Under the pieces are notes generated by a model that saw only the letters and a list, made by a program, of their open reading frames with translations, was not told the origin of the DNA and made no database searches. Below, piece after piece: positions 7,888-16,379 of a stretch of DNA of 64,000 nucleotides. The DNA is taken from NCBI RefSeq assembly GCF_900129925.1, contig NZ_FQXI01000001.1, positions 428,498-492,497 of the forward strand, given 5' to 3'. How positions within the stretch are numbered: position 1 is the stretch's first letter; each line of letters opens with the position of its first letter. The DNA is from Anaerosphaera aminiphila DSM 21120. Its GTDB lineage: Bacteria > Bacillota > Clostridia > Tissierellales > Peptoniphilaceae. A program made the position numbers and the translations under genes.

Positions 7888-9531
7888 TTAATAAAGCCAT
7901 AAAGCTCCTTCATCTGCACTTTTAACAGAATTTTTATAAGCTGTTAGAATTCCAGTTGTCTCTTTAATAGGAATTTTCATTTCTGACTTTCTCTTCTCCC
8001 ACTCTTCCTCACTTAAATCTACATCAATTGACTCATTATTTAAGTCAATAGTTATAGTGTCTCCATTTTTTATATATGCAAGAGGTCCACCTTCAGCTGC
8101 TTCAGGTGATATATGTCCCACGCAAGGCCCTCTGCTTGCTCCTGAAAATCGACCATCTGTTATCATTGCAACAGAAGTATGCAAACCCATTCCAACTAAC
8201 ATTGCTGCTGGTATAGATAGTTCTCTCATTCCCGGACCACCTTTAGCTCCTTCATATCTAATTACTAAGACATCGCCAGGTTTTATACCTGAGTTCATCA
8301 TACAATCCATAACTTCCTCTTCTGAATCAAATACTACTGCAGGACCTCTATGAACAAACATTTCCTTTGGAACTCCACTTTTTTTAACAACTCCACCTTT
8401 TGGCGCTAAATTTCCATATAAAATTGAAAAACATCCGTTTTCTAGTAATGGATTGTCAAATTCTCTTATTACTACGCCATCCGGTTTTGCATTACTATAC
8501 TCTATCCAATCACCAATACTATTTCCCATTGCATGTGGTGTACTTAAATCTAAAGCAGATTTTATTGAACTCAAACTTGCAAGTACTCCTCCTACTTTAG
8601 TGTAGTCATAGAGGTTATATTCAGAAGATGGTTTAAACTTTGCTATAACCGGAACACTTTTTTGAATACTGTCAAATGTTTTTAAATCCAAATCAATTCC
8701 CGCCACTTTTGCAATTGCAAGAATATGTAGCACTGCATTTGTTGAACCGCCTGTTGCAGAAATATGTTTTATCCCATTTTCCAAAGATTCTTTAGTCATA
8801 AATGTCTTTGCAGTTACATTTTCCTCTACTAATTCTACAATCCTCTCTCCAACATCTCTTGCCTGTTTAAATTTATTTGATGAACAGAAAAGTTCAGTTG
8901 TTGAATTAAATGGACATAGTCCTATTACTTCAGCAAAAACTCCCATTGTATTAGCAGTTCCATACATTGAACAAGTTCCACAGGAATGGCAAATGTTTTC
9001 CTTATAGAATTCAAAGGTCTCATTAGAAATTTTTCCGGCCTTCCACTTTCCGATAGACTCTTTTAAATCTGGGGTTACAAGTGTTTTGTTCCCATCTTCA
9101 AATGGAACCATTGAACCTGCTGTAATAAAAATGCTCGGCAAATCCAATGCCGCCGCTGCCATTAACATCCCTGGAACAATTTTGTCACAAGAACACATAA
9201 AAACTAAACCATCAAAACTGTGAGCCCTTACCATTGACTCAATAGAACCTGCTATTAAATCTCTTTGCATGAGAACATAGTTCATACCTCTTAACTGTGA
9301 TATCCCATCACAAGGAGCAGGGACATTAAATTCAGCAGGTGTTCCGCCAGCAGCCCAAACGCCTTCTTTCACATATCCTGCCAATTCTTTTAATGGTTTG
9401 TGTCCCGGGTTTACTTCATTCCAAGAATTGACAATTCCAATAACAGGCTTGTCTATATCTTTTTTTCTAAAACCAACTGAACCCATTAAACCAACATAGT
9501 AAGCTTCCGCATTACTGTCTATTTTCTTCAC
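7888..9531 (-). CDS. IlvD/Edd family dehydratase, probable sugar-acid dehydratase
   Basis: A 547-residue iron-sulfur dehydratase. Key stretches are APCDGISQ (Cys73), [11 protein letters not shown] (Cys113, Cys115) and [16 protein letters not shown] (residues 181-196), plus [20 protein letters not shown] near the C-terminus. The family holds dihydroxy-acid dehydratase (branched-chain amino acids) and sugar-acid dehydratases. No other ilv gene is nearby. The partner is a GntP permease and a LysR gene is divergent, so sugar-acid dehydration is the better inference. The start is GTG with AGGAGGT upstream. Automated pipelines would likely label it ilvD. Confidence 0.85.
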   Translation of the reverse strand: MKKIDSNAEAYYVGLMGSVGFRKKDIDKPVIGIVNSWNEVNPGHKPLKELAGYVKEGVWAAGGTPAEFNVPAPCDGISQLRGMNYVLMQRDLIAGSIESMVRAHSFDGLVFMCSCDKIVPGMLMAAAALDLPSIFITAGSMVPFEDGNKTLVTPDLKESIGKWKAGKISNETFEFYKENICHSCGTCSMYGTANTMGVFAEVIGLCPFNSTTELFCSSNKFKQARDVGERIVELVEENVTAKTFMTKESLENGIKHISATGGSTNAVLHILAIAKVAGIDLDLKTFDSIQKSVPVIAKFKPSSEYNLYDYTKVGGVLASLSSIKSALDLSTPHAMGNSIGDWIEYSNAKPDGVVIREFDNPLLENGCFSILYGNLAPKGGVVKKSGVPKEMFVHRGPAVVFDSEEEVMDCMMNSGIKPGDVLVIRYEGAKGGPGMRELSIPAAMLVGMGLHTSVAMITDGRFSGASRGPCVGHISPEAAEGGPLAYIKNGDTITIDLNNESIDVDLSEEEWEKRKSEMKIPIKETTGILTAYKNSVKSADEGALWLY

Positions 9532-9619
9532 TTTTCTACCTCCTTTTCTTAACTACATTCTATTAATTAAAAACAACAATGTAAAACAATTAATTTTAAG
9601 CTATCTAACAACATATTTA

Positions 9620-9648
9620 TTGTGAGCGTTCTTTATTAATACTATGAT
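9620..9648 (+). promoter_or_regulatory. lysR promoter
   Basis: TTGTGA (9620-9625) and TATGAT (9643-9648) are 17 bp apart upstream of the LysR gene. The 157-bp divergent intergenic region is the expected place for the regulator's binding sites for the dehydratase promoter, but I cannot define them. Confidence 0.55.
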
Positions 9649-9688
9649 ATGATATTAAATAATATTAATTTACTAAGGAGGTACAACT

Positions 9689-10672
9689 GTGAATAAAAGC
9701 TATGAATTATTTTTAATTGCAGCTGAAGAATTAAATTTTACAAAGGCAGCTAAAAAAACTTATGTCACACAACAGTGCATGAGCGACCATATTATGCGCC
9801 TCGAAAAAAAACTTAACTCACAATTATTTGTTAGAAAGCCCTCTCTTTCACTGACTCCACAAGGAGAAGCTCTCGTTAAAACCATTAAACAAATGGAAAT
9901 ATTGGAAACTAATTTAGAAAATGAACTATTGGAATTAAATAAAGAAGATATGGGTTCTTTTTCATTTGGAATTAATACTACAAGAGCTCGAATACTAATA
10001 CCTGAAGTCATTCCTGAGTATAGAAAGTCTTTTCCAAATGTAGACATTTCAATTATTTTAAATGAAACACAAACTATGGAGAAAATGGTAATTGATGGTA
10101 GTTTAGATTGTTTTTTAGGGGTTAATACTAATCTTCATAAATCTTTAAATATAACTCCTATTGGAACTGATGCCGTGTATTTAATTATTTCAGTTGGGAC
10201 ACTTAAAGCTTGTTTTAAGGAAAACTATATTGATTTCATTAATAAATCAAAATATGGAGTAAACCTTGAAAACTTTAAAGATATACCTTTTACTTTAAAC
10301 TTGGCATATAGCACTACTACAGAAGTTTTTAATAAATATTTAATAGAAAATAAAATTATACTTGCCAACAACATTTCAATAAGTGACTATGACACACAAT
10401 TTTTAATGTGTAAAAAAAGTAGTACAGCAACTATTAGTCCTGAATTAATACTACAGAGAATTATTGAAAGTAATAAATATTCTCCAGAAGATTCATTTTT
10501 ATGTGCGTTTCCAATTAACACACTGGAAACAAATCTGGAATTAAGTTTTGTTACAAATGTAGATTATAAAATGACAAAATTTTTAAAAGTATTCTTTGAA
10601 ATTTTAAAAAATGAAATTGACATACTTCATAATAAAAAAGGCAAATATATTGTTCCCAATTACATAAAATAA
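9689..10672 (+). CDS. LysR family transcriptional regulator
   Basis: A 327-residue LysR-type regulator. The N-terminal winged helix (residues 1-60) reads AAEELNFTKAAKKTYVTQQCMSDHIMRLEKKL and LFVRKPSLSLTPQGEAL. A substrate-binding domain of periplasmic-binding fold follows from about residue 90. The start is a GTG with a near-perfect AAGGAGGT six bases upstream. It is divergent from the dehydratase/GntP operon and is probably its activator, with a sugar acid or pathway intermediate as effector (inference). Confidence 0.93.
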   Translation: MNKSYELFLIAAEELNFTKAAKKTYVTQQCMSDHIMRLEKKLNSQLFVRKPSLSLTPQGEALVKTIKQMEILETNLENELLELNKEDMGSFSFGINTTRARILIPEVIPEYRKSFPNVDISIILNETQTMEKMVIDGSLDCFLGVNTNLHKSLNITPIGTDAVYLIISVGTLKACFKENYIDFINKSKYGVNLENFKDIPFTLNLAYSTTTEVFNKYLIENKIILANNISISDYDTQFLMCKKSSTATISPELILQRIIESNKYSPEDSFLCAFPINTLETNLELSFVTNVDYKMTKFLKVFFEILKNEIDILHNKKGKYIVPNYIK

Positions 10673-10736
10673 CTATATTATCCCATTAAAATGTAATTAT
10701 TACTTAAATTTAACATGTAATAAATTATTACCTATA

Positions 10737-10765
10737 TTGACAAATTAAGCATATCAATATATTCT
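10737..10765 (+). promoter_or_regulatory. Promoter of the methyltransferase leader
   Basis: TTGACA (10737-10742) and TATTCT (10760-10765) are separated by 17 bp, close to the sigma-70 consensus. Transcription would begin near 10772, leaving about 235 nt of untranslated leader before the methyltransferase ATG. Confidence 0.75.
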
Positions 10766-10771
10766 TACATT

Positions 10772-10990
10772 AAGATAATAAAGTTAAGAGGTGATTAGTC
10801 CGGAATATTAAATATTTTAAAAATATATTAATAACTGGAAAAGAGTAAATAAAGTCAACAAAATAGGTTGAAACAGCTACTTATGTAGTTATTTTTGTAT
10901 GCCTATCTTTGATTTGATTTTACTCTTTATATAATCTTTTCTTATTAGAAAAGCCATAGAGTAAAATCTATGGCTTTTTTATTATTCAAA
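10772..10990 (+). promoter_or_regulatory. Attenuator-like structured leader RNA, class not recognised
   Basis: Segment ATTTTACTCT (10917-10926) is complementary to AGAGTAAAT at 10842-10850 and, over all ten bases, to AGAGTAAAAT at 10958-10967, which is the 5' stem end and loop of the terminator at 10951-10980. The two pairings exclude each other. The upstream pairing would allow termination and the downstream pairing would prevent it. Inside the first pairing lie TCAAC/GTTGA, CTAC/GTAG and ATAGG/CCTAT complementary sets, compatible with a junction or pseudoknot. A further hairpin starts at CCGG (10800-10803) and ends at CTGG (10835-10838). I do not recognise a known riboswitch or T-box core. 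An antibiotic-responsive attenuator is an alternative. Confidence 0.65.
10951..10980 (+). terminator. Intrinsic terminator inside the methyltransferase leader
   Basis: Ten-bp stem AAGCCATAGA (10951-10960) and TCTATGGCTT (10967-10976), loop GTAAAA, followed by T's. It lies 28 bp before the methyltransferase start, so it can only regulate that gene, not end the upstream lysR transcript economically. Confidence 0.85.
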
Positions 10991-11007
10991 TTTAAGGAGG
11001 AATACTT

Positions 11008-11844
11008 ATGTTAGAAAAAAATAACTGTCTACTAGAAAAACCAGAACTATTTAAAACTGGAGAAATACTATTTTGGGAAGATGAGTATATTTCAAGGCAA
11101 CTTTTGAACGCTCACCTTAATCCATCTATTGACAGTGCAAGTAGAAAAATTGACTTTATTGAAAAGTCTGTAGAGTGGATTTTCAAAATTGCATCTCCAT
11201 TAACCAATCCGCTCCTATTAGATCTCGGCTGCGGCCCAGGACTATACGCTGAAAAATTTTCTCAATTAGGCTATGATGTTACTGGAATCGACATTTCAAA
11301 AAATTCTATAAAATACGCTAAGAATTCAGCTCTTAGCAAAAATCTAAACATTAATTATTTGGTTTGTGACTATTTAAAATTAAACTATAAAAATTCTTTT
11401 GACCTTGCCACATTAATATATTGTGATTACGGAGCATTATCAGATTTAAATAGAAAATTATTATTAGAAAAAATTTATCTTGCTTTAAAACCTAAGGGCA
11501 GACTATTATTTGATGTGTTTTCTACAAGAAAATTCCACTACTTTTCTGAAAATAAAACTTGGAATGTTTTTAAAAATAATGGTTTTTGGAGTCCACACAA
11601 ATATTTAGAATTAATTGCAAGATATAAATACCCCAACTATATAACTTTGGAACACTATACTATAATAACTAATAAAAATACTAAAAGTTACTATGTATGG
11701 AATAGCCATTTTAATAGAGAAACTTTAATCAAAGAGTGCAGAGATGCTGGATTTAATATTCTCGATATCTATGGAAATGTCGCTGGAGAAAAATATACAG
11801 AAAATAGTAATACTATTGCCATTTTGTTAGAAAAGCCACTATAG
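11008..11844 (+). CDS. Class I SAM-dependent methyltransferase
   Basis: A 278-residue Rossmann-fold methyltransferase. Motif I is LLLDLGCGPGLYAEKF (about residues 70-85) and motif II is VTGIDISKNSIKYAK. YLVCDY and FDLATLIYCDYGAL follow, then LKPKGRLLFDVFS. Residues 1-60 form an added N-terminal helical part with a conserved-looking FWEDEYISRQLL. The substrate is unknown, and small molecules, lipids or antibiotics are all possible. The ATG has AAGGAGGA seven bases upstream. The gene stands alone behind a strong promoter, a structured leader and its own terminator, so its expression is probably conditional. Confidence 0.9.
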   Translation: MLEKNNCLLEKPELFKTGEILFWEDEYISRQLLNAHLNPSIDSASRKIDFIEKSVEWIFKIASPLTNPLLLDLGCGPGLYAEKFSQLGYDVTGIDISKNSIKYAKNSALSKNLNINYLVCDYLKLNYKNSFDLATLIYCDYGALSDLNRKLLLEKIYLALKPKGRLLFDVFSTRKFHYFSENKTWNVFKNNGFWSPHKYLELIARYKYPNYITLEHYTIITNKNTKSYYVWNSHFNRETLIKECRDAGFNILDIYGNVAGEKYTENSNTIAILLEKPL

Positions 11845-11894
11845 TTTAGCTTTAATTAAATAATATATTCAAACTACAATTAACCTTAAAATAA

Positions 11895-11937
11895 AAGCAG
11901 GTCATTACTTCAATGGTTTTGAAATAATGACCTGCTT
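11895..11937. terminator. Terminator after the methyltransferase gene
   Basis: Long inverted repeat with arms AAGCAGGTCATTA and TAATGACCTGCTT, and an inner TTCAA/TTGAA pair. It separates the methyltransferase gene from the convergent small gene at 11957-12133. No long T run follows on the plus strand. Confidence 0.75.
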
Positions 11938-11956
11938 AACTTACTAAAATTTAATT

Positions 11957-12133
11957 TTAAGAATATGCTCTATTAAGCGCTTCTAACACTTCTTCATAGG
12001 AGTCTATATAAATTCTATACAGTTCTTTATAAATTGAGTCAGTATCAGTTAATGGAAATTTAATTTTAGAGGTATATGCCAACTCCATACATTTTAACGC
12101 CACATCGTGAGCTCTCTTTTCATTATTTGTCAT
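11957..12133 (-). CDS. Small hypothetical helical protein
   Basis: A 58-residue acidic, helical protein (MTNNEKRAHDVALKCMELAY start; YKELYRIYIDSYEEVLEALN near the end). I set the start at the ATG at 12131-12133. The longer frame from GTG at 12145 begins within the ribosome site AAAGGTGG. No domain is recognised with certainty. Its pattern resembles small Bacillota proteins with a conserved ALKYMEL-type motif of unknown role. It is a single gene, convergent with the methyltransferase. Confidence 0.75.
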   Translation of the reverse strand: MTNNEKRAHDVALKCMELAYTSKIKFPLTDTDSIYKELYRIYIDSYEEVLEALNRAYS

Positions 12134-12247
12134 AATAGATACCACCTTTCAAATTTTAAAAGTTTTCTATGTATTTAATTACACCTTATTCTATCTATAG
12201 TTTATTTACCCCAAATATTCTGCTTTCAATTTTAAATTTTCTTACAA

Positions 12248-13285
12248 CTAAAGTTCACTTTCTAAGTTTAAAATTATTTCTCCTGCTCTTATTGTATCTT
12301 CTCTGGAAATATCGCTATAAAATACGAGCCTAACTTTATTTTCCAGAACTGGCCGTATATAAAGTCCCTTTTCTTTTGCTCTTTCACAAAATTCTTCTGT
12401 TGAAAGTTTAGTCTTTTCTATATCTAACATAACAATATTTGTCTCAATATTTCCTTGAACTCTTATTTTTCCGTTACTCTTTACCATATTTCCAAAGTAC
12501 TTTGCATTTTCATTGTCCATTTTTAATTTCCCAATATTATTTTTAAGTGCATATAGTCCAGGTGCTGCAATAACTCCTGCCTGTCTCATATTACCACCTA
12601 ATATTTTCTTTACTTCCAGCACTTCCCCTATAAAAGCACTATTACCTAGTAGTAGTGAACCCATTGGAGCTCCAAGCCCTTTAGACAGACAAAACATAAC
12701 CGAATCTACATATTTTACAATTTCTCTTAAATCAACTTTTAAACTAAAAGCTGCATTAAAAATCCTAGCTCCATCCATATGTATTAGCACACTGTGTTTT
12801 TTCGACAATTTATGTATTTCTCTTAATTTTTCTAAACCTATACAAGTTCCTCCGGCAAAGTTGTGAGAATTTTCTAATATTAATAATTTTATATTTCCAC
12901 CTTGTAAATTTTTCTCCAAACTTTCTAAACAGGGAGTTCCATTTTCATCTAAATTATAAAACACAGGCTGTAATTGTCCAAACTTACTGCTAAATACAGC
13001 TTTTTCTGTCTTATAAATGTGCTGAATTTTATCTACTAACACTTTATCTTCAGGTTTACAATGAGTTAATATTGCTGCATTATTTGCCAATGTTCCTGAC
13101 GAAAAAAATACTGCTCTTTCTTTCTCCAGTAAACTACAAGCATAGTCTTCAAGTTCATTTACTGCTCTATCTTCTCCTCTTCCAAATCTGTCTAATCTAC
13201 CTGAATCTCCTAAATCCTCTATCTTTATACTTTCAAGCATTTCTCTTGTGGGAATTGAAAGTGTATCACTTCTTAAATCAATCAT
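12248..13285 (-). CDS. Low-specificity L-threonine aldolase
   Basis: A 345-residue fold-type I PLP enzyme that cleaves L-threonine (and allo-threonine) to glycine and acetaldehyde. It shows IDLRSDTLSIPTREM at the start, HMDGARIFNAA with Asp171 for the PLP nitrogen, and FCLSKGLGAP with Lys202 as the Schiff-base lysine. Its length matches the family. The ATG is preceded by AGGAGGAGA. It lies upstream of the shikimate operon terminator side and on the opposite side of that hairpin from aroQ, so it is a separate unit. Confidence 0.93.
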   Translation of the reverse strand: MIDLRSDTLSIPTREMLESIKIEDLGDSGRLDRFGRGEDRAVNELEDYACSLLEKERAVFFSSGTLANNAAILTHCKPEDKVLVDKIQHIYKTEKAVFSSKFGQLQPVFYNLDENGTPCLESLEKNLQGGNIKLLILENSHNFAGGTCIGLEKLREIHKLSKKHSVLIHMDGARIFNAAFSLKVDLREIVKYVDSVMFCLSKGLGAPMGSLLLGNSAFIGEVLEVKKILGGNMRQAGVIAAPGLYALKNNIGKLKMDNENAKYFGNMVKSNGKIRVQGNIETNIVMLDIEKTKLSTEEFCERAKEKGLYIRPVLENKVRLVFYSDISREDTIRAGEIILNLESEL

Positions 13286-13354
13286 ATTTTCTCCTCCTAG
13301 CTTTAGTTCTTTAGCTATATTATATATAATATTTAAAGTTTATAAAACTATATA

Positions 13355-13390
13355 AAAATGCCTAAGCAATTAACTTTGCCTAGGCATTTT
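13355..13390 (-). terminator. Terminator of the aro operon
   Basis: Arms AAAATGCCTA (13355-13364) and TAGGCATTTT (13381-13390) end immediately before the aroQ stop codon at 13393 on the minus strand. Confidence 0.85.
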
Positions 13391-13392
13391 CA

Positions 13393-13827
13393 CTATTTAT
13401 TGTAGTTATCATTTAAATATTCCATTGCTTCTATATATCCATTAAATCCTCTATTTGAAATACTCTTTACACAAGCTACTCTAATATAGGAAATTTTTCT
13501 AAAATCTTCTCTATTATTTACATCTGAAATGTGAACTTCTACTGTGGGAATTTCAACAGCTTTTACAACGTCTAAAATTGCCACACTGGTATGTGTATAG
13601 GCGGCAGGATTAATGACTATTCCGTCAAATACACCATATGCCTCTTGAATTTTATCTACTATTGCACCTTCATGGTTTGACTGAAATGTCTCCAGCTCAA
13701 TATTTAGTTCACCGGCTCTTTTCTCAATCATCTTTATTAATTTTTCATAGGTTTCAGTGCCATATATATTTTTTTCTCTAATACCTATAAAATTTATACT
13801 TGGTCCGTTAATTACTAAAATTTTCAT
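13393..13827 (-). CDS. aroQ: Type II 3-dehydroquinate dehydratase
   Basis: A 144-residue type II dehydroquinase, converting 3-dehydroquinate to 3-dehydroshikimate. It has the NGPSINFIGIRE opening with the catalytic tyrosine in NIYG, QSNHEGAIVDKI, INPAAYTHTSVAI and VEVHISD with the catalytic histidine. The length is normal for the dodecameric family. Its ATG lies 20 bases inside the end of the aroE-aroK fusion gene. It is the last gene of the operon, directly before the terminator. Confidence 0.96.
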   Translation of the reverse strand: MKILVINGPSINFIGIREKNIYGTETYEKLIKMIEKRAGELNIELETFQSNHEGAIVDKIQEAYGVFDGIVINPAAYTHTSVAILDVVKAVEIPTVEVHISDVNNREDFRKISYIRVACVKSISNRGFNGYIEAMEYLNDNYNK

Positions 13828-15034
13828 AAAATTTTCCCTCTATTTCTTTTGCAGTTTCCTCAATGTTTTCATTTTGGACTATAATGTCAGAAAAATCAAT
13901 ATATTTTTCCTTTCTCTGCTCATATAGTTTTTCTATTGATTTTGAAAGAGGTCTGTCCTTTCTGTCTAATTTAGATAATTCACGTTCCAATAAAAATAGC
14001 ATTCCATTTTCTTTCATATAGTAGTAATTTTCTCTTTTTAGAATACTTCCTCCACCTGTAGAAATTACCACTTCATTTTTCATGCAGTGTCTCCTTAACT
14101 CCTCTGTTTCAAGTTGCCTAAAGTGTGGTTCTCCATATTGATTTATTATTTCTGAGGGCTTCATTTTAACAGTCTTTTCTATTTCCAAGTCAATATCTAT
14201 AAACTCTCTATTCATATTTCTTGCGACTGACTTTCCAACTGAAGTCTTTCCCGAGCCGGGCATCCCTATAATTACTATATTTTCCAAAGACATCCTAAAT
14301 TTTCTCACTACTTCATCTATTAACTTATCTTCAATTTTACTATTAGTAAATATTTCACTTGCAAATTTTGCCTGTCCTATTAACATTTCAAGTCCATTTA
14401 CAGCTTTTATACCTTTATTTGCAGCATCTATTAAAAGTTTCGTCCTCGTTGGATTATAGATTACATCTACTACAACTTCAAGGTTTTTAAATTTGTCTAA
14501 GTTAATAATTTCATCAGGACAATTTGGGTACATTCCCACTGGAGTTGAATTTATTAAAATTTCTGAATCAATATAAGATTCCTCATCTTTATAAGTTATA
14601 TTTCTTGTCCTGGATACTTTTACAATATTCTTTGCACCTAAATCTTCAAGTACTGTCCGTATTGTCTCTGAAGTTGCTCCCGTTCCCAGTATAGCTATTT
14701 TTTTACCTATAACTTTTATATTATTGTGCTCTATTAAATATAAAAACCCATTGTAGTCAGTGTTGTAACCATGTAATTTTCTATTCTCATCGTATACAAG
14801 TGTATTTACACCGCCTATTCTCTCTGCTTTTTCCGATACATAGTCACAGTATTTTACAACCATCTTTTTGTAGGGCATAGTTACATTTAGTCCCTTAATA
14901 TTTTCACCTAATATAAATTTTTCTACTTCACTTTCACTTTTTTCAAATAATTCATAATTATATTCTCCAAATTCTCTGTGAATTAGTTTAGAATAGCTAT
15001 GTCCTAATCCTTTTCCCAATAAGCCATACAACAT
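13808..15034 (-). CDS. aroE: Shikimate dehydrogenase-shikimate kinase fusion
   Basis: A 408-residue bifunctional protein. Residues 1-245 are shikimate dehydrogenase (LGHSYSKLIH, NVTMPYK with Lys56, NTDYNG with Asp93, GTGATSETI for NADP). Residues 252-408 are shikimate kinase (P-loop GMPGSGKT at 257-264, FIDIDLEIE, STGGGSI). One polypeptide thus performs two steps: 3-dehydroshikimate to shikimate, then shikimate 3-phosphate. The junction has no long linker. I use the ATG at 15032-15034 (GGAG six bases upstream) rather than the TTG at 15046. The start lies one base after the chorismate mutase stop. Confidence 0.95.
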   Translation of the reverse strand: MLYGLLGKGLGHSYSKLIHREFGEYNYELFEKSESEVEKFILGENIKGLNVTMPYKKMVVKYCDYVSEKAERIGGVNTLVYDENRKLHGYNTDYNGFLYLIEHNNIKVIGKKIAILGTGATSETIRTVLEDLGAKNIVKVSRTRNITYKDEESYIDSEILINSTPVGMYPNCPDEIINLDKFKNLEVVVDVIYNPTRTKLLIDAANKGIKAVNGLEMLIGQAKFASEIFTNSKIEDKLIDEVVRKFRMSLENIVIIGMPGSGKTSVGKSVARNMNREFIDIDLEIEKTVKMKPSEIINQYGEPHFRQLETEELRRHCMKNEVVISTGGGSILKRENYYYMKENGMLFLLERELSKLDRKDRPLSKSIEKLYEQRKEKYIDFSDIIVQNENIEETAKEIEGKFYENFSN

Positions 15035-15035
15035 A

Positions 15036-15299
15036 TTAATCTCCAATTACTTCTCTTTGAAACTCTTTACTTAAATCCATTAAGGTTATAAAGAGTTTTC
15101 TAGAATACTTTGAATATTTTTTTGATTCACTTTCAACTTTATTTAATATTTCTTCTTCTCTGGTTTTATTTACAAGTTCAATATTATTTTCAATTTTTCC
15201 CAGTGCTATTTTTTCAGAAATATCCATTCTCTTAATAAAACACTTCAAAATTTCTTCATCAACTAAATTAATTTCTCTTCTCAATTCTTCAAGATTCAT
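15036..15299 (-). CDS. Chorismate mutase (AroQ-type helical)
   Basis: An 87-residue stand-alone chorismate mutase of the all-helical class: LRREINLVDEEILKCFIKRMDISEKIALGK, followed by REEEILNKV. It converts chorismate to prephenate for Phe and Tyr. There is no prephenate dehydratase or dehydrogenase domain attached. The ATG has AAGGAGAT upstream. It sits between aroC and the aroE-aroK fusion, nine bases after aroC. Confidence 0.9.
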   Translation of the reverse strand: MNLEELRREINLVDEEILKCFIKRMDISEKIALGKIENNIELVNKTREEEILNKVESESKKYSKYSRKLFITLMDLSKEFQREVIGD

Positions 15300-15308
15300 A
15301 TAATCTCC

Positions 15309-16379
15309 TTATATAATAAAATCCAATAGAGTAAATGCTACTAAACTCTCCACCACAGGAACAGCTCTTATTCCAATGCAGGGATCATGTCTTCCCATTA
15401 TTTTAAGTTTTGTATTTTCTCCTGTATCTAAGTTAACTGAATTTTGCTCTAAAAATATAGATGCAGTTGGTTTTATGGCGACGTCTACTACAATGGGCAT
15501 TCCATTGGTAATTCCGCCCTGTATTCCCCCACTGTTATTAGTGTAAGTTCTTATAATTCCATCTTTAAAATAAAACTCGTCATTGTGCTCTGAACCTTTC
15601 ATTTTAGCAGATTCAAATCCACTTCCAAAAGACACTCCCTTTACCCCAGGTATTCCAAACATTATTTTGGCAATGTTGTTTTCTATACCATCAAATATTG
15701 GATTTCCCAAGCCGGCTTTAACTCCTATTACACCACATTGCACTATAGCTCCTATGGAATTCCCCTCTTTTTGAATTTCTTCAAGGTAATTTTTTGCGTT
15801 TTTTTCGGCTTCTAAATCCAATATGGGAAGTTCTCTATTTAAAATGCTTTTAAAAATTTCATCACTTAACTCAATATCCTTAAAATCTATGTCTTCAATA
15901 TCTCCAACACTTTTTAAATGAGCTCCTATGAAAATTCCCTTTCTCTCTAAAATCTGTTTGGCAATTCCTCCTGCAAAACACATTGGTGCTGTAAGCCTAC
16001 CTGAAAAGTGACCTCCACCATTTAAGTCTGCATACCCTTTGTATTTTATATTGGCTGTATAGTCTGCATGTGAAGGTCTTGGAATATTTTTAATTTTTTC
16101 ATAGTCTGTACTGGTTGCATCTGAGTTTTTAAATGTAACTGCCAGTGGACTTCCTGTAGTATAATCTTTTTTTACACCTGAGAGTATTTCAAATTCATCT
16201 TTTTCCACTCTCTTAGTCGTGAATTTTTTGCCAGGCGAGCGCCTTTTTAAAAATTCATTTAATTCAAGATAATTAATTTCTTCTCCAGCGGGGAGTCCAT
16301 CAATTACGGCTCCTATACCATTTCCATGAGATTCTCCAAATATAGAAAGTTTTAATTTATTACCAACTATTGACGACAT
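15309..16379 (-). CDS. aroC: Chorismate synthase
   Basis: A 356-residue chorismate synthase, which uses reduced FMN to make chorismate from EPSP. It shows the signatures GESHGNGIGAVIDGLPAG (residues 15-32), RRSPGKKFTTKR and GGGHFSGRLTAP, and a C-terminal GRHDPCIGIRAVPVVES. The ATG (AGGAGGAGA upstream) lies 13 bases inside the end of aroA. The length is normal. Confidence 0.97.
   Translation of the reverse strand: MSSIVGNKLKLSIFGESHGNGIGAVIDGLPAGEEINYLELNEFLKRRSPGKKFTTKRVEKDEFEILSGVKKDYTTGSPLAVTFKNSDATSTDYEKIKNIPRPSHADYTANIKYKGYADLNGGGHFSGRLTAPMCFAGGIAKQILERKGIFIGAHLKSVGDIEDIDFKDIELSDEIFKSILNRELPILDLEAEKNAKNYLEEIQKEGNSIGAIVQCGVIGVKAGLGNPIFDGIENNIAKIMFGIPGVKGVSFGSGFESAKMKGSEHNDEFYFKDGIIRTYTNNSGGIQGGITNGMPIVVDVAIKPTASIFLEQNSVNLDTGENTKLKIMGRHDPCIGIRAVPVVESLVAFTLLDFII

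Noticed and set aside
10786..10848. An AAGAGGTG ribosome-site-like stretch in the leader followed by a frame ending in the AGAGTAAA element.
   Set aside because: No ATG, GTG or TTG is spaced suitably, so a translated leader peptide cannot be supported.
10899..10934. An 11-codon frame (ATG to TAA) covering the switching segment of the methyltransferase leader, possible leader peptide.
   Set aside because: No ribosome site lies upstream of the ATG, and it has no stalling motif I can identify. It may be chance, so it is not counted as a gene.
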